Assembly: GCF_000218625.1 (NCBI RefSeq)
Contig: NC_015672.1
Span: 2,021,451 to 2,085,450 of the forward strand
Direction of reading: 5' to 3'
Length of the DNA: 64,000 nt
Source of the DNA: Flexistipes sinusarabici DSM 4947
GTDB lineage: Bacteria > Chrysiogenota > Deferribacteres > Deferribacterales > Flexistipitaceae
Of this stretch, positions 1 through 9,167 are shown one piece after another. How positions within the stretch are numbered: the first letter of the stretch is position 1; each line of letters opens with the position of its first letter. Below the pieces are notes generated by a model that saw only the letters and a program-made list of their open reading frames with translations, had not been told where the DNA came from and made no database searches. The position numbers and the translations under genes were made by a program.

Positions 1-375
1 CAGGACTAAAGTCCTGCCTCCGAAACTTAACACTAATTCACCCAACACCCATCACCTGCCTCCCACCCTCACTCACTCACTCTCTCACTATTTCACTACC
101 TCACTTCAATTTCGTCATTGCGAGCATAGCGAAGCAATCTTTCTCACAAGACATGAGATCGCCGCGGGCTTTCGCCCTCGCGATGACGCTTGAGATTACC
201 ACGTCGCCACCGGCTCCTCATAATGATTTCAAAGGGATAAACTTCTGCCTTTGCTTTAGCTTTTGTTTTTTGTTTTTACCTCTACCTTTGCCTTTGCCTA
301 CCTCACCATCTCGCTATTTCACTATTTCACTACTTCCCTATCTCCCTCATCACGCGTCACGGTATCGCAGCATTT
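1..375. repeat. Repeat-rich intergenic island A
   Basis: No convincing gene lies here apart from the end of the NqrM-like frame. The stretch is built from short repeated words (runs like TTTCACTA/CTTCACTA, CCTTTGCCT) around one hairpin repeat (113-188). The first 20 bases form a small inverted repeat (CAGGACT/AGTCCTG). The same words recur at 10640-11060, 17049-17150 and 42290-42440, so this is a dispersed composite repeat and not random low complexity. Small reading frames inside it are composed of repeat words and are not called. Confidence 0.7.
113..188. repeat. MITE-like hairpin repeat, CGTCATTGCGAG family
   Basis: The unit begins CGTCATTGCGAG and ends CTCGCGATGACG, giving near-perfect terminal inverted repeats, with a conserved interior (GAAGCAATCT, CATGAGATCGCCGCGGGC). 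Sister copies lie at 14600-14682, 14693-14783, 14794-14850 (partial), 12331-12427 and 17213-17350. The terminal CGTCATTGCG is the site used by the IS110-family element at 11060-12331. Confidence 0.8.
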
Positions 376-513
376 CCCGTCTGCACAGGCGGTCTCAGGT
401 TTTTCAGCAGCGCATGTGCAGGTGTGTTTTTTATTCCGGCTTTTAAAAATCACAAGCTGAAAAATTCCAATAACAAAAACAGCAATTACAGAAAAGATAA
501 CAATCTTCATCAT
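322..513 (-). CDS. Small Cys-rich membrane protein, candidate NqrM (Nqr maturation factor)
   Basis: A 63-residue protein with one N-terminal membrane helix (residues about 3-23) followed by a cysteine-rich tail (CTC, then C and CC about 10-15 residues later). It starts on an ATGA overlap with the nqrF stop codon, so it is translationally coupled to the Nqr operon. NqrM (DUF539) is a small one-helix Cys protein that delivers or assembles the membrane Fe centre of Na+-NQR and is usually encoded just after nqrF; position, size and topology fit. The Cys spacing is not the standard NqrM pattern, so the name is tentative. The last ~14 residues are encoded by repeat-island sequence, suggesting the original C-terminus was replaced. 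Confidence 0.6.
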   Translation of the reverse strand: MMKIVIFSVIAVFVIGIFQLVIFKSRNKKHTCTCAAEKPETACADGKCCDTVTRDEGDREVVK

Positions 514-1730
514 CCACCAAAATCATCAAATCTAATATTTTCTTCTTCAACCCCGAGATCATCAAGCATTTTCAAGGCCGATTTCAGCATCATAGGAGGA
601 CCGCACAGATAATACTCCACATCTTCAGGAGCCGGGTGATCTTTCAGATAGTTTTCATAAACCACAGTATGAATAAAACCGGTATAGCCTTCCCAGTTAT
701 CCTCATCCAAAGGATCTGAAAGGGCTATCTTCCAGGAAAAATTGTCATACTCTTCCTCAAGCTTATCGAAATCCTCTTCATAAAAAATTTCTCTTTTACT
801 CCTGGCTCCGTACCAAAAGCTGATTTTTCTGTCCGTCTTGACACGTAAAAGCTGATCAAAAATGATTGATCTTAAAGGAGCCATACCGGCACCGCCGCCT
901 ATAAAAATCATTTCGGCATCGGTATTCGAAGCCATAAAATCACCGAACGGCCCCAAAACTGTGACCTTGTCACCCGGTTTTAAGCCAAAAATATAAGAGG
1001 AAGCTTTCCCAGGCGGGATATTTTTTTCATTCAAAGGCGGGGTTGCAATTCTGACATTAAGTTTAAGGACACCTTCCTCAAGGGGATAGCTAGCCATAGA
1101 ATAAGCCCGCATAATTTCCTCGTCCACTTTAGACTCAATATCCCACAAACCGGCACTTGTCCAGTCTTCATGAAATTTTTCATCAATATCGAATTCGGAA
1201 AATTTCACATGATATGGAGGTACTTTCATCTGTGTGTATCCTCCTGCTTCAAAATCCATTTCTTCCGGCAGTTTTAAAATAAGCTCTTTAATAAAAGTCG
1301 CCACATTTTTGTTGGAAATTACTTCGCAGTGCCACTCTTTGGCTTTAAAAATCTCCGGGGGCAGCTCTAATTTTAGATCATTTTTTACAGAAAGTTGACA
1401 CGAAAGCCGATACCCCTCTTTCGCCTCACGTATATTAATATGGGATTTTTCCGTAGGCAAAATCTCTCCGCCGCCTTCCATCACCTTTACCTTGCACTGA
1501 CCACACGTTCCGCCCCCGCCGCAGGCTGAAGGAACATAAATATCGTTGTCAGCCAGAGCAAACAACAGCTTTTCATTGGCGGAAACCTTCAGAGGCTCAT
1601 CATCTTCGTCGTTAATAACGACATCAAAAACACCCGAAGGAACAAGGCGTCTTTTTGCCTGTATAATCATACCCACAAGAAGCAGAATAATCGCAACAAA
1701 AAAAACAATTCCAAGTATAATTTCAGTCAA
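510..1730 (-). CDS. nqrF: Na+-translocating NADH:quinone reductase subunit F
   Basis: NADH-oxidising subunit: electrons pass from NADH to FAD to a 2Fe-2S cluster and on to the membrane subunits. The 406 residues show an N-terminal membrane helix (about 3-24), a plant-ferredoxin-like domain with the [10 protein letters not shown] cluster motif and a later Cys (RLSCQ), a ferredoxin-reductase-type FAD site (RAYSMASYP) and an NAD-binding [11 protein letters not shown] segment. Length is typical of the family. It is the last canonical gene of nqrABCDEF and lies 12 bases after nqrE. Confidence 0.97.
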   Translation of the reverse strand: MTEIILGIVFFVAIILLLVGMIIQAKRRLVPSGVFDVVINDEDDEPLKVSANEKLLFALADNDIYVPSACGGGGTCGQCKVKVMEGGGEILPTEKSHINIREAKEGYRLSCQLSVKNDLKLELPPEIFKAKEWHCEVISNKNVATFIKELILKLPEEMDFEAGGYTQMKVPPYHVKFSEFDIDEKFHEDWTSAGLWDIESKVDEEIMRAYSMASYPLEEGVLKLNVRIATPPLNEKNIPPGKASSYIFGLKPGDKVTVLGPFGDFMASNTDAEMIFIGGGAGMAPLRSIIFDQLLRVKTDRKISFWYGARSKREIFYEEDFDKLEEEYDNFSWKIALSDPLDEDNWEGYTGFIHTVVYENYLKDHPAPEDVEYYLCGPPMMLKSALKMLDDLGVEEENIRFDDFGG

Positions 1731-1742
1731 CCCGAAACCCCT

Positions 1743-2354
1743 TTACAGTTTGATACCGGAAAAAAGCATAAATGCAATGGACATTATTCCGGCTACTATA
1801 AATGTTATGCCAATACCTTCAAGACCTTTGGGCACATCACTGTATTTCATCTTTTCCCTTATCCCTGCCAAAGCGATAATTGCCAGAGCCCAGCCGGTTC
1901 CTGAGCCGAAGCCGAATACCACGCTTTCTGCGAAATTATAATCCCTTTGAACCATAAAAAGTGAGCCTCCCAGAATAGCACAGTTCACCGTTATAAGCGG
2001 CAGAAAGATTCCAAGGGATACATAAAGTTTTGGGAAAAATCTGTCTATAGCCATTTCCAGAACCTGTACAATCCCCGCCACCACTACAATGTATGTAACC
2101 AAACCAATAAAGGTAAGATCCACATTGGGAAAACCCAGCCATGAAAGGGCGCCTTTTCTAAGCAGAAACTGATAAATAATATTGTTTGCCGGAACGGTAA
2201 CTGTCTGCACAAGGATAACAGCCAATCCCAGTCCTTTTGCCGTTTCCACCTGTTTTGAAACAGCCAAAAATGTGCACATACCGAGGAAAAAAGCCAGAGC
2301 TATATTCTCAACAAAAATCGACTTAACAAGCAAACTGAGCAGATGTTCTGCCAT
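1743..2354 (-). CDS. nqrE: Na+-translocating NADH:quinone reductase subunit E
   Basis: A 203-residue integral membrane protein with about six helices, homologous to NqrD and to RnfA. It starts [20 protein letters not shown] and carries the conserved early Cys ([11 protein letters not shown]) and central Cys (VNCAILGG) that, with NqrD, hold the intramembrane iron centre between the two half-proteins. It lies 5 bases after nqrD. No anomalies. Confidence 0.97.
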   Translation of the reverse strand: MAEHLLSLLVKSIFVENIALAFFLGMCTFLAVSKQVETAKGLGLAVILVQTVTVPANNIIYQFLLRKGALSWLGFPNVDLTFIGLVTYIVVVAGIVQVLEMAIDRFFPKLYVSLGIFLPLITVNCAILGGSLFMVQRDYNFAESVVFGFGSGTGWALAIIALAGIREKMKYSDVPKGLEGIGITFIVAGIMSIAFMLFSGIKL

Positions 2355-2359
2355 TTTGG

Positions 2360-2974
2360 TTACTCCTCAAAATTTTTCGTGGCTATTTTTATCCCCCATA
2401 TCATCAGCCCTATTATAAAAAAGGCGCTGGGAGCCAATACAAAAAGGCCGTTGGGAGTGTACCAGCCGCCTGAAGATGCCAGCTGAAAAATCTGGACTCC
2501 GAACAAACTTCCGGAGCCTATAAGCTCTCTGAAGAATCCCACAACCAGTAAAATCACACTGTATCCCAATGCATTGCCGAATCCGTCCACTAAACTTTGA
2601 AAAGGAGGATTCTTCATGGCAAATCCTTCAGCTCTTCCCAGTATGATACAATTGGTAATAATCAGTCCGACAAAAACGGATAATTTCTGGCTGATCTCAA
2701 AAAAATAGGCTTTTATAAACTGATCGGCAATAATCACAAGTGTAGCAATTATAGTCATCTCCACAATAATTCTGATACTCGAAGGGATTGAGTTCCTCAT
2801 TATACTTACAAAGAAATTGGACAAACTGACCACAAATATTACTGCCAGGCACATTACAACTGTGGTATTCATATTGGAAGTAACAGCTAAGGCAGAGCAT
2901 ATCCCCAGAACCTGAATAGCTATCGGATTATTCTTAAAAATAGGATCAATCAGCATGCCGAGAGTCTTACTCAC
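2360..2974 (-). CDS. nqrD: Na+-translocating NADH:quinone reductase subunit D
   Basis: A 204-residue multi-helix membrane subunit related to RnfE. It has the paired Cys positions expected for the NqrD/NqrE iron site (LGICSALAV and ITNCIILGR). Its start overlaps the nqrC stop by 4 bases, consistent with coupled translation in the operon. Confidence 0.97.
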   Translation of the reverse strand: MSKTLGMLIDPIFKNNPIAIQVLGICSALAVTSNMNTTVVMCLAVIFVVSLSNFFVSIMRNSIPSSIRIIVEMTIIATLVIIADQFIKAYFFEISQKLSVFVGLIITNCIILGRAEGFAMKNPPFQSLVDGFGNALGYSVILLVVGFFRELIGSGSLFGVQIFQLASSGGWYTPNGLFVLAPSAFFIIGLMIWGIKIATKNFEE

Positions 2975-3756
2975 TTACTTCCCCCCGATTCAGACAGGCT
3001 TTTTAAAAATGTACCGTAAGCGAAATCGCTGACCCAAAATTTTATCAGATTGTCCACACCGTTTGTCGTCATAGTGGCACCGCTTAAACCGTCCACTTTA
3101 TATTTTGCATTTTCAGCTGTAGCATCCACATTTCCTTTTATCACACTTATACGTACATTCCCTGATTTTCCGTACAGTTTTTTGCCATTCCACTGTTGTT
3201 TCCATTCTTTATTGTCAACCTTTCCTCCCAGTCCCGGAGTCTCCCCGTGCTGATAAAACGTCAGTCCCTGTACCGTTCTGCCGTCCGATTTTACTGAAAG
3301 GAAACCGTAAAGCGTTGACCACAATCCTTTGCCGTATACCATTATCACCACTTTAGAAATTTGTCCGTTTTCATCCTGAAGGATATAAGCGGGCATATGC
3401 TTTGGTACCGTAGGATAGCCAATAGAGGGCAGATCATCCGGTACATTTACTGAAGTTTTCGGAGAAGTGCTTATCTGCTGAAAATTTCTGTAAAAATCTG
3501 ACAAATCATCCGATTCAACAAATTCAGCAGTTCCCAGCTTAACAAAACCTGCCCGTATATTTTTAAAAGCTTCTTTTATGGAAACTTTGGGATTGTATTC
3601 ACCGCATGCTATCAGAACATTTCTGTTTCTGTTAATAGTTGCATTTTTTGCCTGAATAGGCTGAAGCATAACTGCAGTGACAGAGACCACAACAGAACAG
3701 ACAACTGCCAGTGAAAGCGCCACAACAAAAATTCTCAGATCACTTTCACGCTTCAT
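2971..3756 (-). CDS. nqrC: Na+-translocating NADH:quinone reductase subunit C
   Basis: A 261-residue periplasm-facing subunit with one N-terminal membrane anchor (about 9-31) and an FMN-binding domain. The covalent flavinylation motif is visible as [12 protein letters not shown]; the Thr of SGAT carries FMN through a phosphoester made by ApbE. No apbE is present in the window, so flavin transfer must come from elsewhere in the genome. The start overlaps the nqrB stop by 11 bases. Confidence 0.97.
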   Translation of the reverse strand: MKRESDLRIFVVALSLAVVCSVVVSVTAVMLQPIQAKNATINRNRNVLIACGEYNPKVSIKEAFKNIRAGFVKLGTAEFVESDDLSDFYRNFQQISTSPKTSVNVPDDLPSIGYPTVPKHMPAYILQDENGQISKVVIMVYGKGLWSTLYGFLSVKSDGRTVQGLTFYQHGETPGLGGKVDNKEWKQQWNGKKLYGKSGNVRISVIKGNVDATAENAKYKVDGLSGATMTTNGVDNLIKFWVSDFAYGTFLKSLSESGGSK

Positions 3757-4945
3757 TTCGGCGCATTCTCCTTTTTATATTGGCATTGATAACAAAGTCA
3801 TCAATTATCGGTGCAAAAATATTTCCAAAGATAATGGCAAGCATGACTCCCTCGGGAAAAGCCGGGTTCACCACTCTGATAAGGGCAGTCAATCCTCCGA
3901 TTAAAAATCCGTAGATATACTTGCCGGTTTGGGTTATTGCTGCTGAAACAGGATCGGTAGCCATAAAAACGAGCCCGAAAGCAAAACCTCCTGAAACGAG
4001 ATGCCAGACAGGCGAAACACCAAACATCGGATTTGTATCGCTGCCAATAATATAAAACAAACCGGTGAAACACAGCATACCGATTAGCATGCTGAGCATA
4101 ATCTGCCATGAGCCTATACCGGTAACAATAAGTATAAATGCCCCTATAAGACATGCAAGTGCAGACGTTTCCCCCATAGAACCGGGAACAAATCCTATAA
4201 AAGCATCCCAGAGACTGTATTGCATTCCCGACATACCGGAATGTGAAGCATAAGTTAACGGTGTAGCCTTGGTGACTCCGTCCACAGCAACCCATACCTT
4301 GTCACCGGACATTGTAGCCGGATATGAGAAAAACAGCATCGCTCTTGAAATAAGTGCGGGGTTTACAACATTCCTTCCCGTTCCCCCGAAAATCTCTTTT
4401 CCCAGAACAATACCGAGAGACAATGCAACAGCCGCCTGCCACAAAGGGACACCCGGCGGAAGTATCAAAGGATACAAAAGACTGGTCACAAGGAATGCTT
4501 CCTCAATCTTACGTTTTCTTACCACGGCAAAAAGCACTTCCCAAAACCCGCCGACAATCAGTGTCATTATATATAAAGGAAGAAAGTAAAGGGCACCTAA
4601 AACAATATTTGATAAAAAACTGCTGCTGTTAGGGGAAAGCCCCAGCATCTGTAATACATCAAACCGCCAGCTTTCAACACTATTAGCCAAATTCCCGGCG
4701 GCAAGATTTGCTTGAAATCCCGTATTCAACAGTGCCATAAAAACAGATGGAATCAGGGCAATCACAACAATACTCATAATTCGTTTTAAATCGATTCTAT
4801 CCCTAATGTGAACACTTCCTTTATTAACCTCGGAAGGCGTATAAAGAAAAGTATCCACCATTTCAAAAATTGGATAAAAGAGTGAATATCTTCCATCTTT
4901 TCCAAAATTTTCAGACTGTTTTTCAAGAAACGTTTTCAATCCCAT
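3746..4945 (-). CDS. nqrB: Na+-translocating NADH:quinone reductase subunit B
   Basis: A 399-residue polytopic membrane subunit that carries covalent FMN and is central to Na+ translocation and quinone reduction. The flavinylation site is recognisable as VDGVTKATPL, a variant of the usual S-G-A-T with the acceptor Thr retained. Numerous hydrophobic segments follow the standard NqrB/RnfD topology. It starts directly at the nqrA stop. Confidence 0.97.
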   Translation of the reverse strand: MGLKTFLEKQSENFGKDGRYSLFYPIFEMVDTFLYTPSEVNKGSVHIRDRIDLKRIMSIVVIALIPSVFMALLNTGFQANLAAGNLANSVESWRFDVLQMLGLSPNSSSFLSNIVLGALYFLPLYIMTLIVGGFWEVLFAVVRKRKIEEAFLVTSLLYPLILPPGVPLWQAAVALSLGIVLGKEIFGGTGRNVVNPALISRAMLFFSYPATMSGDKVWVAVDGVTKATPLTYASHSGMSGMQYSLWDAFIGFVPGSMGETSALACLIGAFILIVTGIGSWQIMLSMLIGMLCFTGLFYIIGSDTNPMFGVSPVWHLVSGGFAFGLVFMATDPVSAAITQTGKYIYGFLIGGLTALIRVVNPAFPEGVMLAIIFGNIFAPIIDDFVINANIKRRMRRNEA

Positions 4946-6298
4946 CTATGTTTCCTTTTCAATAGTGGTCAGGACATCCCGTAAATTCCTGCAGTGGTCG
5001 ATTTTTCCTGGGCAGACAAAAGTGCATAAAGAGAGATCCTCTTCAAGAAGCTCCATGCACCCCAGCTTCTCAGCCATTTCAATATCACCTATTTCCAGAT
5101 ATCTCAAAAGATAAGTGGGTATTATATCAAGAGGCATTACCTTTTCATAACTTCCTATAGGCACAATAGCCCTTTTGCTGCCACCCACCGAAGTATCTAT
5201 ACTGAATTTTTTCTTAAACAGACTTCCTGTAAATGCATTTTTAACAGAAAACTTATTCTTACCCGGAATCAGCCAGCCGAAAAGTTCCCTGTCTCCGCCT
5301 TCGGGTATAACCGAAACCTGATAATCAAATTTGCCGAGAAAATTAACAGGCTCATCACATGTTTTGCCGTAAAGAGGAGAACCGGAGATTACACGGTATT
5401 TATTATCATTGACAAGTTTCGACTTTAAAATGTCAAATATATCGGCACCGATATCTGTTCGGATTAATGACGGTTCACGCACCCCTTCACCTGCGATGGA
5501 AATAACTCTTTTTGTATAAATCTCACCAGTTCTGAAAAGTTTTCCAGCAGCAATTACATCCTGATAACCGATCTGCCAGACACTCTTTTCCCGGCTTGCA
5601 GGGGATAAAAAATGTATATGGGTACCCGCCAGCCCTGCGGGATGGGGCCCGTCAAACCTGACAATTTCCACATTATCAGGCAGATCGGAGGGAATATAAA
5701 AATTTTCATCATCTATGCACACAAAAACTTTGGATTTTGTCAGAGAACTGATGACATCCACTCCATCATAGAAACTGTCGTAATTATCGCCTATAACATT
5801 TACGACTCGGGGAGCAAGAGGTCTTGTATCGGCTGCTGTAATAAAAATATCAGGAGATTCAGCTTCAGGATCGGCAATTTTGCCGTATGGTCGGGATACA
5901 AAGGATGTCCACAAGCCCGATTCAAGGAGCTGATTCCTTACATCTTCCGCCGGAATATTGTTTAAATTTGAGTATTTATTAAAAGTAACGGAATCGTCAC
6001 CGCTTTTTCTAATCACAATGGACAAAAATTTGCGTTTTTCGCCCCTGTTTATACGTTTTACTTCCCCTGCCACAGGTGACGTAAATTTAATACGCTCATT
6101 CTTTTTGTGAAGAAACAGTGCATCCCCTTTCTTAACAAAATCACCCTCAGATACCAGAAAACGGGGTTTTAATCCGATAAAATCATCTCCGAGAACAGCA
6201 TATTCAGAAGCTGCGGCTTCATCACGGATTTCCTGAACCGGCACACCTTTCAGAGGAATGTCACAGCCTTTTTTTATATGAATTGTTTTCATAACCAC
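4946..6298 (-). CDS. nqrA: Na+-translocating NADH:quinone reductase subunit A
   Basis: A 450-residue soluble-domain subunit that binds ubiquinone/menaquinone at the membrane surface and heads the operon. It begins IHIKKGCDIPLKGVP, the usual NqrA N-terminus related to RnfC, and ends in a Cys-containing segment (LSLCTFVCPGKIDH). Two starts are possible: GTG at 6298, with AAAAGGG six bases upstream, or ATG at 6292. The ribosome-site spacing favours the GTG. Confidence 0.95.
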   Translation of the reverse strand: MVMKTIHIKKGCDIPLKGVPVQEIRDEAAASEYAVLGDDFIGLKPRFLVSEGDFVKKGDALFLHKKNERIKFTSPVAGEVKRINRGEKRKFLSIVIRKSGDDSVTFNKYSNLNNIPAEDVRNQLLESGLWTSFVSRPYGKIADPEAESPDIFITAADTRPLAPRVVNVIGDNYDSFYDGVDVISSLTKSKVFVCIDDENFYIPSDLPDNVEIVRFDGPHPAGLAGTHIHFLSPASREKSVWQIGYQDVIAAGKLFRTGEIYTKRVISIAGEGVREPSLIRTDIGADIFDILKSKLVNDNKYRVISGSPLYGKTCDEPVNFLGKFDYQVSVIPEGGDRELFGWLIPGKNKFSVKNAFTGSLFKKKFSIDTSVGGSKRAIVPIGSYEKVMPLDIIPTYLLRYLEIGDIEMAEKLGCMELLEEDLSLCTFVCPGKIDHCRNLRDVLTTIEKET

Positions 6299-6315
6299 AT
6301 AAAACCCTTTTGTTA

Positions 6316-6343
6316 ATTATAGCATAATTTAGATTAAACCAAA
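6316..6343 (-). promoter_or_regulatory. Predicted sigma-70 promoter for the nqr operon
   Basis: Reading the minus strand there is an extended -10 (TGC then TATAAT, 6316-6324) and a weak -35 (TTTGGT, 6338-6343) with a 16-base spacer. It lies just upstream of nqrA and would give a very short leader. The IS composite inserted at 6364 lies only 20 bases beyond the -35, so the core promoter survives but any upstream activator sites have been separated from it. Confidence 0.4.
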
Positions 6344-6372
6344 TTCATTTTAATAGTCAACTGAATATTACT

Positions 6373-6667
6373 TTGGCACCCTCCCATTTTTTTCACAGTA
6401 TCATACCAAGTGAACGTTTATTTAACAATTCATCAATTGTAGGAGCTAAATTAGGCGGCTTGGGTTTTCGAAATCTAAATATTTCCTTAGCCATAATAAA
6501 TGCTCTGCTAATACCATCTAAAAGGCTATAATATATAAATTTTGGTCGATCTTTCTTTTTGGATTTCTCCCTCTTAGAATTTGCAATGACCTGCTCTTTT
6601 AATATTTCATCCTCCTGTACCATCAGCAATACGCTCCAGGCTAACATGGATGCTCCAAGCAGTGATT
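6373..6667 (-). pseudogene. IS4-family transposase remnant (C-terminal 84 codons)
   Basis: The sequence is the same as the first 295 bases of the intact IS4 element at 9168, including the terminal repeat TTGGCACCCTCCC and the last 84 transposase codons. Identity stops at 6667, just before the IS21 element begins. It is non-functional. Confidence 0.95.
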
Positions 6668-6824
6668 ATTTGTTGCATACTAAAAATGGACAAAGTTGCA
6701 AGAGGAATTCCCGAAAGTTGCAAACAGGAATTCCCGAAATTTGCAAGAAATAATTGCAACAATTTTCACAACTGCTAAACCCTGTAAGTTGTTATAAAAA
6801 ACTTACAGGAGGCAAAAAGAGAGG

Positions 6825-8348
6825 ATGTTAAGTATGTTACAAATTGAAGATATCAGAAATATGTACTTTAACAAAGGCAAGAATGTGTCGGAAATATGCA
6901 GAGAAACCGGCTTTGATCGCAAGACAGTAAACAAGTATCTTGAGAAAGAGAACTGGACAGAAGTAAAGCTGCCGTTACCGGAAGTCAGGGGATCGAAGCT
7001 TGATGCGTATAAGCCTGAGATAGACAGATGGTTAGAAGATGACAGAAGAATAAGGCGCAAACAAAGGCATACAGCCAAAAGGGTATTTGACAGATTGAGG
7101 GAAAAATATCCTGATTTTGAGTGCAGCTACCGGACAGTAGCGAGTTATGTATCAGAGAAGAAGCAGGAGATTTACAACCCTAAGCAGTCGTACTTACCTT
7201 TAGAGCATAAAGCGGGTGAAGCCCAGATAGACTTCGGTAAGGCTGACTTTGTAGAAAAAGGTGTACCGTTTTTTGGCTCTTATCTGAGCGTATCATTCCC
7301 CAACAGCAATGGCGGTTATCTGCAGCTTTTTAAGGGGGAGAACTTTGAATGCCTTGCCCAGGGATTGAGAAATATTTTTGAACATATGGGCGGTGTCCCC
7401 CATAGGCATTGGTATGACAATTTATCCCCTGTAGTTAAAGATATCTTAAAAGGCAAAGACCGTAATTTGACAGAATCATTTATAAGATTCAGGGAACATT
7501 ACGGATTCGAGTCAGCATTCTGCAATCCGGCTTCCGGTCATGAGAAGGGAAATGTAGAGAATAAAGTTGGTTATTTAAGGCGTAATCTTCTTGTTCCCGT
7601 TCCGGAGTTTTCAGATTTGGAAGAGTACAACCGTGAGCTGCTGGTAAGGTGTGACAAAGATATGAAGCGTGAGCATTACCGTAAAGGGGAATTTATCTCC
7701 AGTCTTTTTGAAGAGGATTTGAAAGCACTCAATCCGCTGCCTACCAGAGTTTTTGAGGCGGAGAGTTATGAGCATGTAAGAGTTGATGCTTACGGCAAAT
7801 TTACATTGAATGACGGTAAACACACCTATTCAGCCTCTCCACGCCTTGCAGGTGGTAGAGCTGTAGTAGTAAAGAGCCATAACAATATCAAAGTGCTTGA
7901 TAAAAATATGAAGGAGGTGGTTGTTCACAATAGGCTTTATGGAGAAGAGAGACAGGAATCTATGGATTGGTTACCATATCTCAGTCAGCTCTCAAAGAAG
8001 CCTGGTGCCCTGAAATATACGGGTATTTATAAAATGCTCCCCTGTTCTATCAGGAGTTGGCTTGATAAAGTATCACCGGGGGAAAAATCTTCAGCACTAA
8101 AAATGCTTGCAAGTATGACTAAGGAGTCGGGGTTTGATGTGGCAGTAAAATCCCTGGAAAATGCATTGTCATGCAATGCCAGTGATTTTGAGAGTATATC
8201 CTCTGTTTACAGGAGTATAATCAGCAGGATGCCTGAGCTTAAGCCGGTAAGTCTGTCACCTGATGTTCCTGAATTGAGAAAGGTTGATTCTGATTTCAGT
8301 AAATATGACCGATTATTTAATAGCGAGGTTGGTCATGTCAGTAATTGA
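6825..8348 (+). CDS. istA: IS21-family transposase IstA (type A)
   Basis: A 507-residue DDE transposase. It has an N-terminal helix-turn-helix (about 10-45, VSEICRETGFDRKTVNKYL), then the rve integrase core with the Asp of AQIDFGKADF, the Asp of WYDNLSP and the Glu of KGNVENKVGY. The ATG at 6825 is preceded by CAGGAGGC 11 bases upstream. The 3' end overlaps the istB start (ATG at 8335), as is usual for IS21. Confidence 0.95.
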   Translation: MLSMLQIEDIRNMYFNKGKNVSEICRETGFDRKTVNKYLEKENWTEVKLPLPEVRGSKLDAYKPEIDRWLEDDRRIRRKQRHTAKRVFDRLREKYPDFECSYRTVASYVSEKKQEIYNPKQSYLPLEHKAGEAQIDFGKADFVEKGVPFFGSYLSVSFPNSNGGYLQLFKGENFECLAQGLRNIFEHMGGVPHRHWYDNLSPVVKDILKGKDRNLTESFIRFREHYGFESAFCNPASGHEKGNVENKVGYLRRNLLVPVPEFSDLEEYNRELLVRCDKDMKREHYRKGEFISSLFEEDLKALNPLPTRVFEAESYEHVRVDAYGKFTLNDGKHTYSASPRLAGGRAVVVKSHNNIKVLDKNMKEVVVHNRLYGEERQESMDWLPYLSQLSKKPGALKYTGIYKMLPCSIRSWLDKVSPGEKSSALKMLASMTKESGFDVAVKSLENALSCNASDFESISSVYRSIISRMPELKPVSLSPDVPELRKVDSDFSKYDRLFNSEVGHVSN

Positions 8349-9021
8349 GTCTGTGGCAGAAGCCTGCAAGGAGCTGAAGCTGAGCAGGAATATAGTGGAT
8401 AATATGCAGAAGATACAGGAAGAAGACAGGTATAAGTTTTTACTGCAATTGTTCCAGCTGGAGATACAACATAGGGCTGATAACCGCAGGCAGAGGAATA
8501 TAAAGAGTGCCGGTTTTTACAACATGAAGAGTTTTTCTGATTATGTGTATGACGATTTAGAGCTTCCGTCCGGCTTAAGTATATCAGATATAGAATCTGC
8601 AGAATTTGTCAGGCGTAAGGAGAATCTAATTTTATACGGGAATTCCGGGACGGGCAAGTCCCACCTTGCTACAGCCATTGGTATTAAGGCTTGCATGGAA
8701 GATATGCGTGTGGGTTTTTACAGAACAGCCGGATTGGTGAACAAGCTTCTTGAAGCCAGACAGCAGGGGGCATTGGACAAGTTGTTCAGGAAGCTGTCTA
8801 AGCTGGATTTGATAATATGTGATGAGTGGGGATATGTGCCGTTGGATATGGTCGGTGGACAACTGCTATTTCAGGTGATTTCTGAGTGTTATGAAACCAA
8901 GAGCCTGATTATCACCACTAATCTGGAATTCAGCAAATGGGTGAATATTTTTTACAATCAGGAGATGACCGCAGCTATGATTGACAGGCTGGTTCATCTA
9001 GCACCAGCCAGAGGCTGGTAA
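8335..9021 (+). pseudogene. istB: IS21 helper ATPase IstB (type A), truncated by a hairpin insertion
   Basis: An AAA+ ATPase that loads IstA on target DNA. Walker A (GNSGTGKSH) and Walker B (LIICDEWGY) are intact, but the frame stops inside a 39-base insertion after MIDRLVH. Removing 8999-9037 restores the family's C-terminus in frame (VHHSHLLVFQGESW and onward to the stop at 9120). The stop codon belongs to the inserted two-hairpin element. The translation start at 8335 is chosen from the istA overlap; upstream codons in the same frame are not family-like. Confidence 0.9.
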
Positions 9022-9037
9022 ATATGTGGTACACATT
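8999..9037. repeat. Two-hairpin mobile palindrome inserted in istB
   Basis: Contains ACCAGCC-AGA-GGCTGGT followed by AATATGT-GG-TACACATT, i.e. two adjacent hairpins. A close copy lies in reverse orientation at about 36553-36594, downstream of the STT3 gene fragment. No target duplication is evident. The insertion is 39 bases, a multiple of three, but brings a TAA stop. Confidence 0.8.
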
Positions 9038-9167
9038 ACAGTCATTTGCTGGTATTTCAGGGGGAAAGTTGGCGAGTGAAAAATTCGCTTGTTAACAAAA
9101 AAAATTCCTCACCGAGGTAGGGAAAAAATTTTTGCAAAAATAGGGAATTTCTACTTGCAAAAAACAA

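Larger units (their letters stand above)
6671..9166 (+). mobile_element. IS21-family element (copy type A)
   Basis: The ends are TGTTGCATAC on the left and TGTTTTTTGC on the complementary strand at the right, with the AGGAATTCCCGAAA motif repeated near the left end as typical IS21 multiple end-repeats. It encodes istA and istB in overlapping frames. The element is compromised by a 39-base insertion in istB (8999-9037). Confidence 0.85.

Noticed and set aside
153-460. Small plus-strand proteins in island A
   Set aside because: They are translations of repeat words (Phe/Leu/Pro-rich, [12 protein letters not shown]) with no ribosome site.
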